Origin: Allobosea sp. Root381
GTDB taxonomy: Bacteria; Pseudomonadota; Alphaproteobacteria; Rhizobiales; Beijerinckiaceae
Assembly: GCF_001429395.1 (NCBI RefSeq)
Contig: NZ_LMJT01000043.1
Location: 2,627 to 66,626 of the forward strand
Length of the DNA: 64,000 nucleotides
Direction: 5' to 3'
The position numbers and the translations under genes are program-made. The notes below the pieces were generated by a model. The model did not search any database. It was not told the DNA's origin and saw nothing but the letters and a program-made list of their open reading frames with translations. This document shows, one piece after another, positions 52,351-60,463 of this stretch. How positions within the stretch are numbered: the stretch's first letter is position 1; every line of letters starts with the position of its first letter.

Positions 52351-53238
52351 TTACTTGCTGCCGCGCACGATACGGCGTGCAGCGACGGAAAGCAGGAGGA
52401 TCGACATGGTGATGATGAGCGAGCCGGCCCAGGCGAGCTGCTGCCAGTTCTCGTAAGGGGCGGAGGCGAACTGATAGATCGTCACCGGCAGGTTGGAGAC
52501 GCCGCCGACGAGCGTCGGCGAGAACCAGAAATTGTTGTTCAGCGCGGTGAAGAGCAGCGGCGCGGTCTCGCCGGCGATGCGGGCAAGCGCCAGCAGGATG
52601 CCGGTGACCATGCCGGCCTTGGCGGCGCGCCAGGTCACCGCGGTAGTGACGACGGAGGGCGGCGCGCCGAGCGCCGCGCCGGCCTCGCGCAGCGGGGCGG
52701 GCACCAGGTTCAGCATGTCCTCGGTGGTGCGCACGATCACCGGGATCGCGATAATGCCGAGCGCGACGCCGCCGGCCCAGCCGGAATAGCCGCGGAAGGG
52801 CTCGACCAGGATGACGTAGACGAACAGGCCGATCAGGATCGACGGCGCCGAGAGCAGGATGTCGTTGATGAAGCGGATCAGGTTGGCGAGCTGCTTGCCA
52901 CGGCCGTACTCCGCCAGCCAGGTGCCGGCGAGCACGCCGATCGGCGTGGCGATGGCGATGCCGAGGAAGGTCAGCACGAAGGAGCCGACGATGGCGTTGG
53001 CGAGGCCGCCGCCCTCGCTGCCGGGGCCGGGCGTCACCGCCGTGAAGGTGGCGGCCGAGAGGCCGCCGATGCCCTTCACCACCAGCATGCCAAGGATCCA
53101 GAACAGCACGAAGATGGCGATGAAGGTGAAGCCGGTCGTGATGATCTTCATCGCGCGGTCGGCGGTGCGGCGGCTCTGGCGGACGCGGCCCCATTCGGCA
53201 TGGGGCAGTTCACGCGGGGTCTGACTCGTCATGGTCAT
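52351..53238 (-). CDS. pstA: Phosphate ABC transporter permease PstA
   Basis: Membrane permease of 295 residues with six main helices. The start is cytoplasmic, followed by FTFIAIFVLFWILGMLVVKG. The PstA-typical IGVLAGTWLAEYGRGKQLAN, IGLFVYVILVEPFRGYSGWA and the coupling motif EAGAALGAPPSVVTTAVTWR are present, then GILLALARIAGETAPLLFTA and FWFSPTLVGG. It is 16 bp after pstC. Confidence 0.95.
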   Translation of the reverse strand: MTMTSQTPRELPHAEWGRVRQSRRTADRAMKIITTGFTFIAIFVLFWILGMLVVKGIGGLSAATFTAVTPGPGSEGGGLANAIVGSFVLTFLGIAIATPIGVLAGTWLAEYGRGKQLANLIRFINDILLSAPSILIGLFVYVILVEPFRGYSGWAGGVALGIIAIPVIVRTTEDMLNLVPAPLREAGAALGAPPSVVTTAVTWRAAKAGMVTGILLALARIAGETAPLLFTALNNNFWFSPTLVGGVSNLPVTIYQFASAPYENWQQLAWAGSLIITMSILLLSVAARRIVRGSK

Positions 53239-53254
53239 GGGTCGGGCTTCCCGC

Positions 53255-54226
53255 TCAGTAGCGTTTCACGCGCGAGACCAGCAGGCGCGCGATGACGAGG
53301 ACGATGAAGGTGACGAAGAACAGGATGCAGCCGAGCGCGATCAGCGCGTTGAGCTGCAGCCCCATCGCCTCGTTGAACTCGTTGGCGATGCGCGAGGCGA
53401 TCGTCGAGCCGGGGTCGAGGATCGAGGCCGAGAGGCGGTTGGCGTTGCCGACCACGAAGGTCACGGCCATGGTTTCGCCGAGCGCACGGCCGAGACCGAG
53501 CATGATCGCGCCGATGATGGCGACGCCGGCCTGCGGGACCAGGACGTGGCGGACGACCTCCCAGGTCGTGGCCCCGATGCCATAGGCGCTCTCGCGCAGC
53601 ACCGAGGGGATCTGCTCGAGCATGTCGCGCGTGATCGAGGCGATGAAGGGGATGATCATGAAGGCGAGGATCATGCCCGCCGTGAAGATGCCGAGCCCGG
53701 AGGGCGAGCGCGCATAGAGCACCGTGCCGATGAGCGGCATGCCCTCGACGATGTTCGAGAGCGGCACCTGCACATATTGCGCGAAGAGCGGCACGAAGAC
53801 GAAGAGGCCCCACATGCCGTAGATGATCGAGGGCACCGCGGCGAGCAACTCGATCGCGGTCGAGACCGGCCCCTTGAACCAGGGCGGCGCCAGCTGGGTG
53901 AGATAGATGGCGATGCCAAGCGAGAGCGGCACGCCGATGACCAGCGCGATCATAGCGGTCGCCAGCGTGCCGACGATGGCCGGCCAGGCGCCGTACTGCT
54001 CGTTCTGGGTGTCCCAGACGCTCGAGGTGATGAAGCCGAAGCCGAACTCGCGGAAAGCCGGCCACCCGCCGATGACCATCGAGACCATGATGCCGGCGAG
54101 CAGCACGAGGACGAGCAGCGCCGCCAGGAAACTGGCATTGCGGAAGACGAAGTCGAAGGTCGCCTTCGGCGTTTTGCGGATGGCGGGCGCTGACGGCGCG
54201 CTGGTCATGTCGGTCACGGCGGTCAT
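53255..54226 (-). CDS. pstC: Phosphate ABC transporter permease PstC
   Basis: Membrane permease of about 323 residues. Typical segments are FLAALLVLVLLAGIMVSMVI, GWPAFREFGFGFITSSVWDT, LSLGIAIYLTQLAPPWFKGP, AAVPSIIYGMWGLFVFVPLF, IPSVLRESAYGIGATTWEVV and ALGETMAVTFVVGNANRLSA. ATG at 54226 is chosen; a TTG at 54241 is also in frame. The 157 bp between it and pstS contain two perfect hairpins. Confidence 0.95.
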   Translation of the reverse strand: MTAVTDMTSAPSAPAIRKTPKATFDFVFRNASFLAALLVLVLLAGIMVSMVIGGWPAFREFGFGFITSSVWDTQNEQYGAWPAIVGTLATAMIALVIGVPLSLGIAIYLTQLAPPWFKGPVSTAIELLAAVPSIIYGMWGLFVFVPLFAQYVQVPLSNIVEGMPLIGTVLYARSPSGLGIFTAGMILAFMIIPFIASITRDMLEQIPSVLRESAYGIGATTWEVVRHVLVPQAGVAIIGAIMLGLGRALGETMAVTFVVGNANRLSASILDPGSTIASRIANEFNEAMGLQLNALIALGCILFFVTFIVLVIARLLVSRVKRY

Positions 54227-54285
54227 CCGCGGGAGCTCCAATCATTGCCGAGGCTGCACCGGACCGCTCGGACGGCCCGGTCTGC

Positions 54286-54373
54286 CCCGGCCTTCATCCC
54301 GAGGCGCGCGGCACGCGCCTCGGGATGAAGGCCGGGAATGGCCGTGGCGAGGCGGTATCCCGCCTCGCCACGG
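54286..54373. promoter_or_regulatory. Two perfect tandem hairpins between pstS and pstC
   Basis: Hairpin A: arms 54286-54308 and 54314-54336 are perfect 23-bp reverse complements (CCCGGCCTTCATCCCGAGGC and on) around a 5-base loop. Hairpin B: arms 54342-54355 and 54360-54373 are perfect 14-bp complements (CCGTGGCGAGGCGG) around a 4-base loop. Neither has a T-run on the minus strand. They probably protect or partly terminate the pstS message, so that binding protein exceeds permease. Confidence 0.75.
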
Positions 54374-54383
54374 TTTATCAGTA

Positions 54384-55409
54384 TCAGAAGACCGGCTTGC
54401 CGGCGCCGTCCGTGATGCCCTTCCAGGCGTTGCGGACCTGATCCTTGACGTTGGTCGGGAGCGGCACGTAGTCGAGCTCCAGAGCCATCTGGTCGCCGTT
54501 CTTGTAGGTCCAGTCGACGAACTTCAGCGCGGCCAGGGTCTCTTCCGGCTTCTCCGGCTTGGCGTGGACCAGCAGGAAGGTGGCGGAGGTGATCGGCCAG
54601 GCGTTGGCGCCCTTCTGGTTGTTCAGCGAGATGCCGAAGCCGGGGGCCGCGTTCCAGTCGGCGTTGGCCGCAGCGGCCTGGAACGACTTGTCGTCCGGCG
54701 CCGGGAACTGGCCTTCGGCGTTCTGGACCAGGGCATGGGCCAGCTTGTTCTGCTTGGCATAGGCGTATTCGACATAGCCGATGGCGTTGGCGACCTGCTT
54801 GACCGAGGCCGAGACGCCCTCGTTGCCCTTGCCGCCGATGCCGACCGGCCACTGAACGGCGGTGTTGTTGCCGATCTTGGACTTCCAGTCGGCCGAGACG
54901 CGGCTCAGATAGTCGGTGAACTGGAAGGTCGTGCCCGACCCGTCCGAACGGTAGACCGGGTTGATGTTGGCGTCGGGCAGGGTCACGCCGCTGTTGAGCG
55001 CGACGATCTTCGGGTCGTTCCACTTCTTGATGTCGCCGAGATAGATCTGGGCGATGATCTCGCCGGTCAGCTTCAGCTGGCCGGGGGCGACACCGGCGAT
55101 GTTGACCGCCGGAACGATGCCGCCCATCACGGTCGGGAACTGGATCAGGCCGTCCTTGGTCAGGTCCTCGCCCTTGAGCGGAGCGTCGGTGGCGCCGAAG
55201 GCGACCGTCTTGGCCTTGATCTGGCGAATGCCGCCACCCGAACCGATCGACTGGTAGTTGAGACCGATATTGGTCTCCTTCTTATAGGCTTCCGCCCATT
55301 TGGCGTAGATCGGGAAGGGGAAGGTCGCGCCGGCGCCGGTGATGTCGGCGGCCTGGGCCACGCCTGACAGACCGATCGTCGCAGCCGCGAGAATGAGAAT
55401 TTTGCGCAT
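54384..55409 (-). CDS. pstS: Phosphate ABC transporter substrate-binding protein PstS
   Basis: Periplasmic phosphate-binding protein of 341 residues. The signal peptide is MRKILILAAATIGLSGVAQA. The mature start is ADITGAGATFPFPIYAKWAE, with the phosphate loop IGSGGGIRQIKAKTVAFGAT, then VYRSDGSGTTFQFTDYLSRV and AIGYVEYAYAKQNKLAHALV. ATG at 55409 follows GAGGACATCTC; the frame extends to 55430 without need. It has its own Pho box 54-97 bp upstream. Confidence 0.96.
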   Translation of the reverse strand: MRKILILAAATIGLSGVAQAADITGAGATFPFPIYAKWAEAYKKETNIGLNYQSIGSGGGIRQIKAKTVAFGATDAPLKGEDLTKDGLIQFPTVMGGIVPAVNIAGVAPGQLKLTGEIIAQIYLGDIKKWNDPKIVALNSGVTLPDANINPVYRSDGSGTTFQFTDYLSRVSADWKSKIGNNTAVQWPVGIGGKGNEGVSASVKQVANAIGYVEYAYAKQNKLAHALVQNAEGQFPAPDDKSFQAAAANADWNAAPGFGISLNNQKGANAWPITSATFLLVHAKPEKPEETLAALKFVDWTYKNGDQMALELDYVPLPTNVKDQVRNAWKGITDGAGKPVF

Positions 55410-55462
55410 GAGATGTCCTCTGGGTCGCAAGGCAGTTCTTAGCGAGCCGTTCAGAACACTGT

Positions 55463-55506
55463 CTGGATGACAGCTTCATGACAGTTCGTCACGAAAGCTG
55501 TCACAA
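55463..55506 (-). promoter_or_regulatory. Tandem Pho box upstream of pstS (four 11-bp units)
   Basis: On the minus strand, reading toward pstS: TTGTGACAGCT, TTCGTGACGAA, CTGTCATGAAG, CTGTCATCCAG, each 11 bp and contiguous. The last two give the canonical CTGTCAT-N4-CTGTCAT (55467-55484). The first two are weaker half-sites in the same phase, enough for two PhoB dimers. The -10 should lie between 55463 and 55440. Confidence 0.92.
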
Positions 55507-55582
55507 AGGGTTTCAGCCCGCTTGCCAGGTGCGGCACGCCGGCAAGCGGCGGCCGTCATTCCGCAAAAAGCGCAGCGCGTAT

Positions 55583-56638
55583 CTACCCGGCCCGCTGGGC
55601 CTCGAACCGCGGGAGCACGGCCCTGAAGGTCGCGCCCTCTCCGCGCGCGCTCTCGATCGTGAGCCGGCCGCGGTGGCGCAGGACGATATGCTTGACGATG
55701 GCGAGGCCGAGCCCGGTGCCGCCGGCCTCGCGGCTCGCCGCGGTATCGACGCGATAGAAGCGCTCGGTCAGGCGCGGCAGATGCTCGGGCGCGATGCCCG
55801 GGCCGTCGTCGCGCACGCCGACGCTGGCCTCGACGGGGCCGTCCTGGACGTCGATCACGACCTCGCCGCCGCGTTTGCCGTATTTGATCGCGTTCTCGAC
55901 CAGGTTCTCCATCAGCCGCAGCAATTCGTCCCGGTCGCCCGCGACCCGAACCGGCGCGGCCGGCGCACGCAGCGTCAGCGTGACGTCGCGCCCGCGGGCC
56001 ATCAGCGTCAGCGAATCGACGATCTCGCGCGAGATGCCGACAAGATCGACCGGTGTCTCGGGCGCGAGATGGGCGCGCAGCTCGATGCGGGAGAGCGACA
56101 GGAGATCGTCGACGAGGCGCGCCATGCGCAGCCCCTGCTCGCGCATGATCGCGAGGAAGCGGTCGCGCGCGCCGGCATCGTTGCGGGCCGGCCCCTGCAG
56201 CGTCTCGACGAAGCCGAGCAGCGAGGCGAGCGGCGTGCGCAGCTCATGGCTGGCATTGGCGACGAAATCGACCCGCATCCGCTCGATGACGCGCTGTTCG
56301 CTCAGATCCTCGAAGGTCAGGAGCACGGGGCTGCGCCAGACGCCGCCCGGCAGCGCGGCGATATGGATCTTGAAGGTGCGCTCGACCGGCACGCGCTCGA
56401 TCAGTTCGATGACCTCCCGGCCGCCGTGGCGGGCGACGCCGTCGATCGCCTCGATCAGGTCCGGATCACGCAGGACAAGGGTGAGCAGCTTCCCCGTGCC
56501 CAGAGCCGGGATCAGGGCGCGCATGGCGGGGCTGAGCGCGCGCGCGACGCCCTGCGCATCGAGCAGGACCACGGCCGCACCCATCCCCTCGATCAGGGCC
56601 TGCGTCGCGGGGGCGTTCGGGTCGACGGTATCGAGCAT
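55583..56638 (-). CDS. phoR: Phosphate regulon sensor kinase PhoR, without a visible membrane helix
   Basis: Histidine kinase of 351 residues. The PAS-like part is GMGAAVVLLDAQGVARALSP, the dimerisation helix is MRVDFVANASHELRTPLASL with the phospho-His, then N box LMENLVENAIKYGKRGGEVV, G1 VRDDGPGIAPEHLPRLTERF and G2 GGTGLGLAIVKHIVLRHRG. Its place before pstS-CAB-phoU-phoB identifies it as PhoR. I see no N-terminal transmembrane segment, which most PhoR proteins have; the frame upstream of ATG 56638 is not hydrophobic either. Confidence 0.9.
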   Translation of the reverse strand: MLDTVDPNAPATQALIEGMGAAVVLLDAQGVARALSPAMRALIPALGTGKLLTLVLRDPDLIEAIDGVARHGGREVIELIERVPVERTFKIHIAALPGGVWRSPVLLTFEDLSEQRVIERMRVDFVANASHELRTPLASLLGFVETLQGPARNDAGARDRFLAIMREQGLRMARLVDDLLSLSRIELRAHLAPETPVDLVGISREIVDSLTLMARGRDVTLTLRAPAAPVRVAGDRDELLRLMENLVENAIKYGKRGGEVVIDVQDGPVEASVGVRDDGPGIAPEHLPRLTERFYRVDTAASREAGGTGLGLAIVKHIVLRHRGRLTIESARGEGATFRAVLPRFEAQRAG

Positions 56639-56779
56639 CGGCGGGAACCTCGGCGATCCCCTCGGTGGACGGCCGAGGACGGGTCGAAGAACAGGCCGCC
56701 CTTCCTGATCGCTGGCACCGCCCGCGTCAATTCCCGTTCGACGCCGTCGCGAACGGCGGCGCTGCCGCGGCCGCGGCCG

Positions 56780-57457
56780 TCAGTAGTTCATCGCCCGGGT
56801 GCGGGCGTTGCCGATATGGATGCTCATCTCCTCCGCGGCGCGGATCGGGTCCCGGGTCTCGATCGCGCCGATGATCTTCAGATGGTCGCGCATCACCGGA
56901 ACGAGAATGTGGTTCTGGATGCGGGTCTCGTATTGCCGGATCAGCCTGATCTTCAGCCAGGTGACGCGGAAGGCCTGGCTGACGATGTCGTTGTCGAGAT
57001 GGTCGATGATCGCCTCGTGCAGCAGGCGGTCGACATCCTCGGCATCCTCGATCAGCTGCTCGTCGCCGCCGGCCTCGGCGCGGACGATGATCGCCTCGTG
57101 CCGGGCGCGCTGCTCGGCGATCTCCTCGTCGGTCGCATTGACGGCGTAGAGTGCCGTCGCCTCCTTCTCGAGGAAGAGCCGGAACTGGAAGGCGTTGCGG
57201 ATCAGGTTGAGGTCGACATGGGCGACCTGCATGCCCCGCTGCGGCACCGTCTTGATCAGCCCCTCGGCCTCCAGCCGCGGGATCAACTCGCGGATCGCGC
57301 CCAGCGGGAAGCCCGTCATCGCGACGAGCTCGCGCTGGGTCACGAATTGGCCGGGCTTGATCTCGCGGGCGAGCAGCCGCTCGGTGAAGGAGGCATAGGC
57401 GCGCTCCCTCAGCTTCAGCGGTTCGCCTTCGCGCTCCTCCGGCTCAATCTGGTTCAC
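56780..57457 (-). CDS. GntR family (FCD domain) transcriptional regulator
   Basis: Regulator of about 225 residues. The winged helix-turn-helix is LRERAYASFTERLLAREIKP, then GQFVTQRELVAMTGFPLGAI and RELIPRLEAEGLIKTVPQRG. The FCD effector domain is helical, with FQFRLFLEKEATALYAVNAT and HEAIIDHLDNDIV (metal-binding histidines likely). GTG at 57457 with AAAGGAG at -8; the open frame to 57814 is a shadow of the aldolase gene. It lies 25 bp after the aldolase gene and probably controls the sugar locus through the motifs at 58427 and 61952. Confidence 0.9.
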   Translation of the reverse strand: MNQIEPEEREGEPLKLRERAYASFTERLLAREIKPGQFVTQRELVAMTGFPLGAIRELIPRLEAEGLIKTVPQRGMQVAHVDLNLIRNAFQFRLFLEKEATALYAVNATDEEIAEQRARHEAIIVRAEAGGDEQLIEDAEDVDRLLHEAIIDHLDNDIVSQAFRVTWLKIRLIRQYETRIQNHILVPVMRDHLKIIGAIETRDPIRAAEEMSIHIGNARTRAMNY

Positions 57458-57482
57458 CGTCACTCCTTTCAGGCGGCCTGCC

Positions 57483-58379
57483 TCACGCCGCTTTGGCCTG
57501 TACGATCGAATCGAAGGCGGAGAAGAGCCGCTTGCGGGTGGCTTCTTCCAGCGCCTCGAGCGGCGGGCGCATCGCGCCGTAGCCCGGATCGCCATGCAGA
57601 TGGCCGACCAGTGCCTTGACCGCCGCCAGCACGGGATGCGCACAGATCTCGTCGACCAGCGCATTGACCGTCGGATCGTCCTTGCCCTCGTAGACGATCG
57701 GCCGCAGCAAATGCGGCACGAGATTGGCGACGCCGCAGATCGTTCCCTGGGCGCCGTTGCGCACCGCCCTTGCCAGTTGACGCTCGTCGCCGACGAGGAT
57801 GGCGAGCTCGCCATGCGCCTTCAGGAAGGCCTCGGTCGTCGCATAGTCGCCGGAGGAATCCTTCACCCCGACGACCACGCCCGGGAAGGCCTGCTTGAGG
57901 CGGCCGACCAGCGCCACGCTGAGCGGAACAGCGGTGACCGAGGGGATGTGGTAGAGGATAACGTTGCGCAAGCCGGGGCCGAGCTTTTCGAAGAGTTGCG
58001 AGAACCAGCGATAAAGTCCCTCGTCGCTGACGCCCTTGAAGTAGAAGGGCGGCGCCACCAGCAGCCCCCTGGCGCCGGCATCGAGCGCATGGCGCCCCTG
58101 CTCGACCGACTCGTTGAGCGAGGACGCCGCGACGCCGGCATAGATCTGTTTTGCCGGATCGAGCCCGGCGCCGATCAGCGCGCCCATCATCGCCCCGCGG
58201 GCGGGCAAGCCGAGCGCCGCGCCTTCTCCCGTCGTGCCGTACAAGGTGACGCTGTCGCAGCCCTGCGCCAGCACGTGCCGGGCGTGTTTGACGAGGCGCG
58301 GCAGGTCGACGCTACCGCCCTCCCGCATCGGGGTGGTGATCGCGCAGGAGAGGCCGAAGCGGTTGGGATCGAGGGCCAT
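57483..58379 (-). CDS. DapA-family (DHDPS/NAL) aldolase of the sugar-acid locus
   Basis: Class I aldolase or dehydratase of 298 residues. The phosphate/carboxylate loop is SVTLYGTTGEGAALGLPARG, the catalytic Tyr is in RNVILYHIPSVTAVPLSVAL, and the Schiff-base Lys is in VVVGVKDSSGDYATTEAFLK. Neighbouring sugar genes argue for a 2-keto-3-deoxy sugar acid aldolase rather than lysine synthesis. It is first in a two-gene unit with the GntR regulator. A 17-bp motif lies 48 bp upstream. Confidence 0.88.
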   Translation of the reverse strand: MALDPNRFGLSCAITTPMREGGSVDLPRLVKHARHVLAQGCDSVTLYGTTGEGAALGLPARGAMMGALIGAGLDPAKQIYAGVAASSLNESVEQGRHALDAGARGLLVAPPFYFKGVSDEGLYRWFSQLFEKLGPGLRNVILYHIPSVTAVPLSVALVGRLKQAFPGVVVGVKDSSGDYATTEAFLKAHGELAILVGDERQLARAVRNGAQGTICGVANLVPHLLRPIVYEGKDDPTVNALVDEICAHPVLAAVKALVGHLHGDPGYGAMRPPLEALEEATRKRLFSAFDSIVQAKAA

Positions 58380-58426
58380 GATTCAGGACTTTCGGGAGAG
58401 GAAGGCGCCAAAGTGAATTTCGACTG

Positions 58427-58443
58427 ACATGTTAGTTTGCACA
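58427..58443. promoter_or_regulatory. Candidate GntR operator, site 1
   Basis: ACATGTTAGTTTGCACA, upstream of the aldolase-gntR unit. It agrees at 15 of 17 positions with the sequence at 61952-61968 upstream of the solute-binding protein and aldo/keto reductase genes. It lies in an AT-richer patch. Confidence 0.6.
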
Positions 58444-58465
58444 CATGCGCAAAACAAGTGTTCCG

Positions 58466-58555
58466 CCGTCATTGCGAGGGGCGGAGCGACGACGCAGTCC
58501 AGGGAGCTGTAGAGCGTCGCCGGCCCGGGACTGGTTCGCTGCGCCCGCAATGACG
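58466..58555. repeat. Intergenic palindromic element, CATTGCGAG family (diverged copy)
   Basis: Ends CCGTCATTGCGAGGGGCGGA and CGCCCGCAATGACG pair. The inner part (GACGACGCAGTCCAGGGAGC) differs from the other copies. It lies between the ABC permease gene and the aldolase operator. Confidence 0.7.
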
Positions 58556-58556
58556 A

Positions 58557-59375
58557 TCAGCCATCTTTCAGCCCTCCGGCGGAGAGCCCGGCGACGATCT
58601 CGCGCTGGGCCAGCACCGTGACCAGCAGCACCGGAAGCGTGACGAGCAGCGCGGCAGCGGCCAGCGGCCCCCAGGAGATCTGCTCGAAGGTCAGCGAATT
58701 GTAGACGGCCGAGGGCAGCGTACGGCTCGCCTTGCCGCCGAGCACGACCGAGAAGATGAAGTTGTTCCAGGAGAAGATGAAGGCGAGGATGCCGCCGACG
58801 ACGATGCCTGGGCGCGCCAGCGGCAGCGCGACATGGCGGAAGGCCTGCCAGGTGGTGGCGCCGTCGATGCGGGCGGCATCCTCCAGCTCCATCGGCACGT
58901 TCTCGAAATAGCCGATCATGATCCAGACGATGATCGGGATGGTGATGACGAGATGGGTGATCACCAGCGCGGTAATGGTGCCCACGAGCCCGGTGATCTG
59001 GAACAGCAGGAAGAGCGGGATGAGGTAGGACAGCGCCGGCGTCATCCGCGCAACCAGGATCAGGATCGCGAATTTCGTCGCCTTGCCGCGGGCGATGCCG
59101 TAGCCGGCGGGCACCCCGACGGCGAGGCCGATCAGCACCGCGCCGCCGGTGACCAGGATCGAGTTCCAGAGATAGAGCGCGAAATCGTTCTTCTCGAACA
59201 CGTCGACGTAATTCTTCAGTGTCGGCGGGTTCGGGATGAAGACCGGCGGGAAGGCGGTGTTGTCGAGCTCGTTCTTGAAGGACAGCGAGATCATCCAGAG
59301 GAAGACCAGCACCGCCGGCGAGACCAGCACGAAGACCGAGGCCCAGAAGCCGATGCGCTTAAGGAGGCGGGTCAT
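58557..59375 (-). CDS. Sugar ABC transporter permease, MalG type
   Basis: Inner-membrane permease of 272 residues and six helices. It has VFVLVSPAVLVFLWMISLSF, VDVFEKNDFALYLWNSILVT, MTPALSYLIPLFLLFQITGL and the EAA loop NVPMELEDAARIDGATTWQA followed by FRHVALPLARPGIVVGGILA. The order matches the carbohydrate uptake 1 (CUT1) family. The start ATG overlaps the stop of the partner permease gene (TGATG). No ATPase gene is present in the locus. Confidence 0.92.
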   Translation of the reverse strand: MTRLLKRIGFWASVFVLVSPAVLVFLWMISLSFKNELDNTAFPPVFIPNPPTLKNYVDVFEKNDFALYLWNSILVTGGAVLIGLAVGVPAGYGIARGKATKFAILILVARMTPALSYLIPLFLLFQITGLVGTITALVITHLVITIPIIVWIMIGYFENVPMELEDAARIDGATTWQAFRHVALPLARPGIVVGGILAFIFSWNNFIFSVVLGGKASRTLPSAVYNSLTFEQISWGPLAAAALLVTLPVLLVTVLAQREIVAGLSAGGLKDG

Positions 59376-60307
59376 CACGCGTTCCACTTCGACTTCTGCC
59401 GCGCGTAGAGCAGCAGCAGCGAGAGCATGATGATGATGACGAAGAAGATCACCACCACGGCCGAGGCGTAGCCAATCTTGTAGAACTGGAAGGCCTGCAG
59501 ATAGAGGAAGATGTTCAGCGTCTCGGAGGCCGTACCCGGGCCGCCCTGGGTGATGACGAAGATCGTGTCGAAGGCCTTCAGCGCATCGATGGTACGGATC
59601 ACGATCGCCACCATGATGAAGGGCCAGACCAGCGGCAGCGTGATGTGCCGGAACATGTGCCAGTCATTGGCGCCGTCGATGAGCGCGGATTCATAGGGCT
59701 CGGCCGGGAGGCCGGCGAGGCCGCCGAGCACGATCAGCATGACCAGCGGCGTCCAGTGCCAGACCTCGACCAGGATCAGCGTCGGGATCACCGCATTGGG
59801 CGAATAGACCCAGGGCTGCGGCCCGATGCCGACCAGCGAGAGCAGGTAGTTCAGCACGCCGAGCTGGGGATGGAACATCATCGTCCAGACCAGCGCGACG
59901 GCGACCGGCGTCGCCATCATCGGCATCACGAAGATGGTGCGCAGCAGGCCGCGGAACGGGAATTCGCGGTGGAAGACCAGCGCCGCCGCCGTACCGAACA
60001 CGATGGGAAGCACCACGGCGAGAATCGTGAAATAGGCCGTGTGCCCCATCGACTCGATGAAGCGCGCGTCGTTGAAAAGCTCGCGGAAATTGTGCAGGCC
60101 GACGAATTCCGGCCCGCCGCCGATCTTCCAGTCCTGCGAGGACATGTAGAGCGTGAACAGCCAGGGGAAGACGATCACCGCCGCCACGACCAGCACCGCC
60201 GGGGCCGCGAACAGCCAGTAGCGCGGCGTGAAATCGGCGGATGCATGTGCCGAGGCCGGCTGCGGAGAGGTCGTGATCGTCGCTGTAGGCAGTGATGTAG
60301 CTGTCAT
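59375..60307 (-). CDS. Sugar ABC transporter permease, MalF type
   Basis: Partner permease of 310 residues. A Ser/Thr-rich N-terminus precedes six helices: YWLFAAPAVLVVAAVIVFPW, TAYFTILAVVLPIVFGTAAA, FVMPMMATPVAVALVWTMMF and the EAA loop GLPAEPYESALIDGANDWHM with FRHITLPLVWPFIMVAIVIR. ATG at 60307; the frame upstream runs into the palindromic repeat. It pairs with the MalG-type gene next to it. Confidence 0.92.
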   Translation of the reverse strand: MTATSLPTATITTSPQPASAHASADFTPRYWLFAAPAVLVVAAVIVFPWLFTLYMSSQDWKIGGGPEFVGLHNFRELFNDARFIESMGHTAYFTILAVVLPIVFGTAAALVFHREFPFRGLLRTIFVMPMMATPVAVALVWTMMFHPQLGVLNYLLSLVGIGPQPWVYSPNAVIPTLILVEVWHWTPLVMLIVLGGLAGLPAEPYESALIDGANDWHMFRHITLPLVWPFIMVAIVIRTIDALKAFDTIFVITQGGPGTASETLNIFLYLQAFQFYKIGYASAVVVIFFVIIIMLSLLLLYARQKSKWNA

Positions 60308-60330
60308 GACTGAATTCGCTCGAACCAACC

Positions 60331-60423
60331 CGTCATGCTCGCCCTTGTGGCGAGCATCCACGTCTTGAACACTGCGCGTCATCGGCGAAGACGTGGATGG
60401 TCGGGACAAGCCCCACCATGACG
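60331..60423. repeat. Intergenic palindromic element, CTCGGG family (variant)
   Basis: The left hairpin is CGTCATGCTCGCC / GGCGAGCATCC. ATCCACGTCTT and AAGACGTGGAT form a longer pairing across the centre. The right part, ATGGTCGGGACAAGCCCCACC, resembles the 36346 and 50641 copies with changes. It lies between the solute-binding protein and permease genes. Confidence 0.7.
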
Positions 60424-60463
60424 CTGTGGCGCCGCGCTGTTCCGCTCGCTCACCCTTGCTCGC

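Noticed and set aside
57458..57814. Extended start for the GntR regulator
   Set aside because: The extra part is the aldolase coding region read in another frame; AAAGGAG at 57465 supports GTG 57457.
57483..58379. dapA of lysine biosynthesis
   Set aside because: The motifs fit the DapA superfamily, but the neighbours are sugar transport and oxidation genes with a GntR regulator, so a sugar-acid aldolase is more likely.
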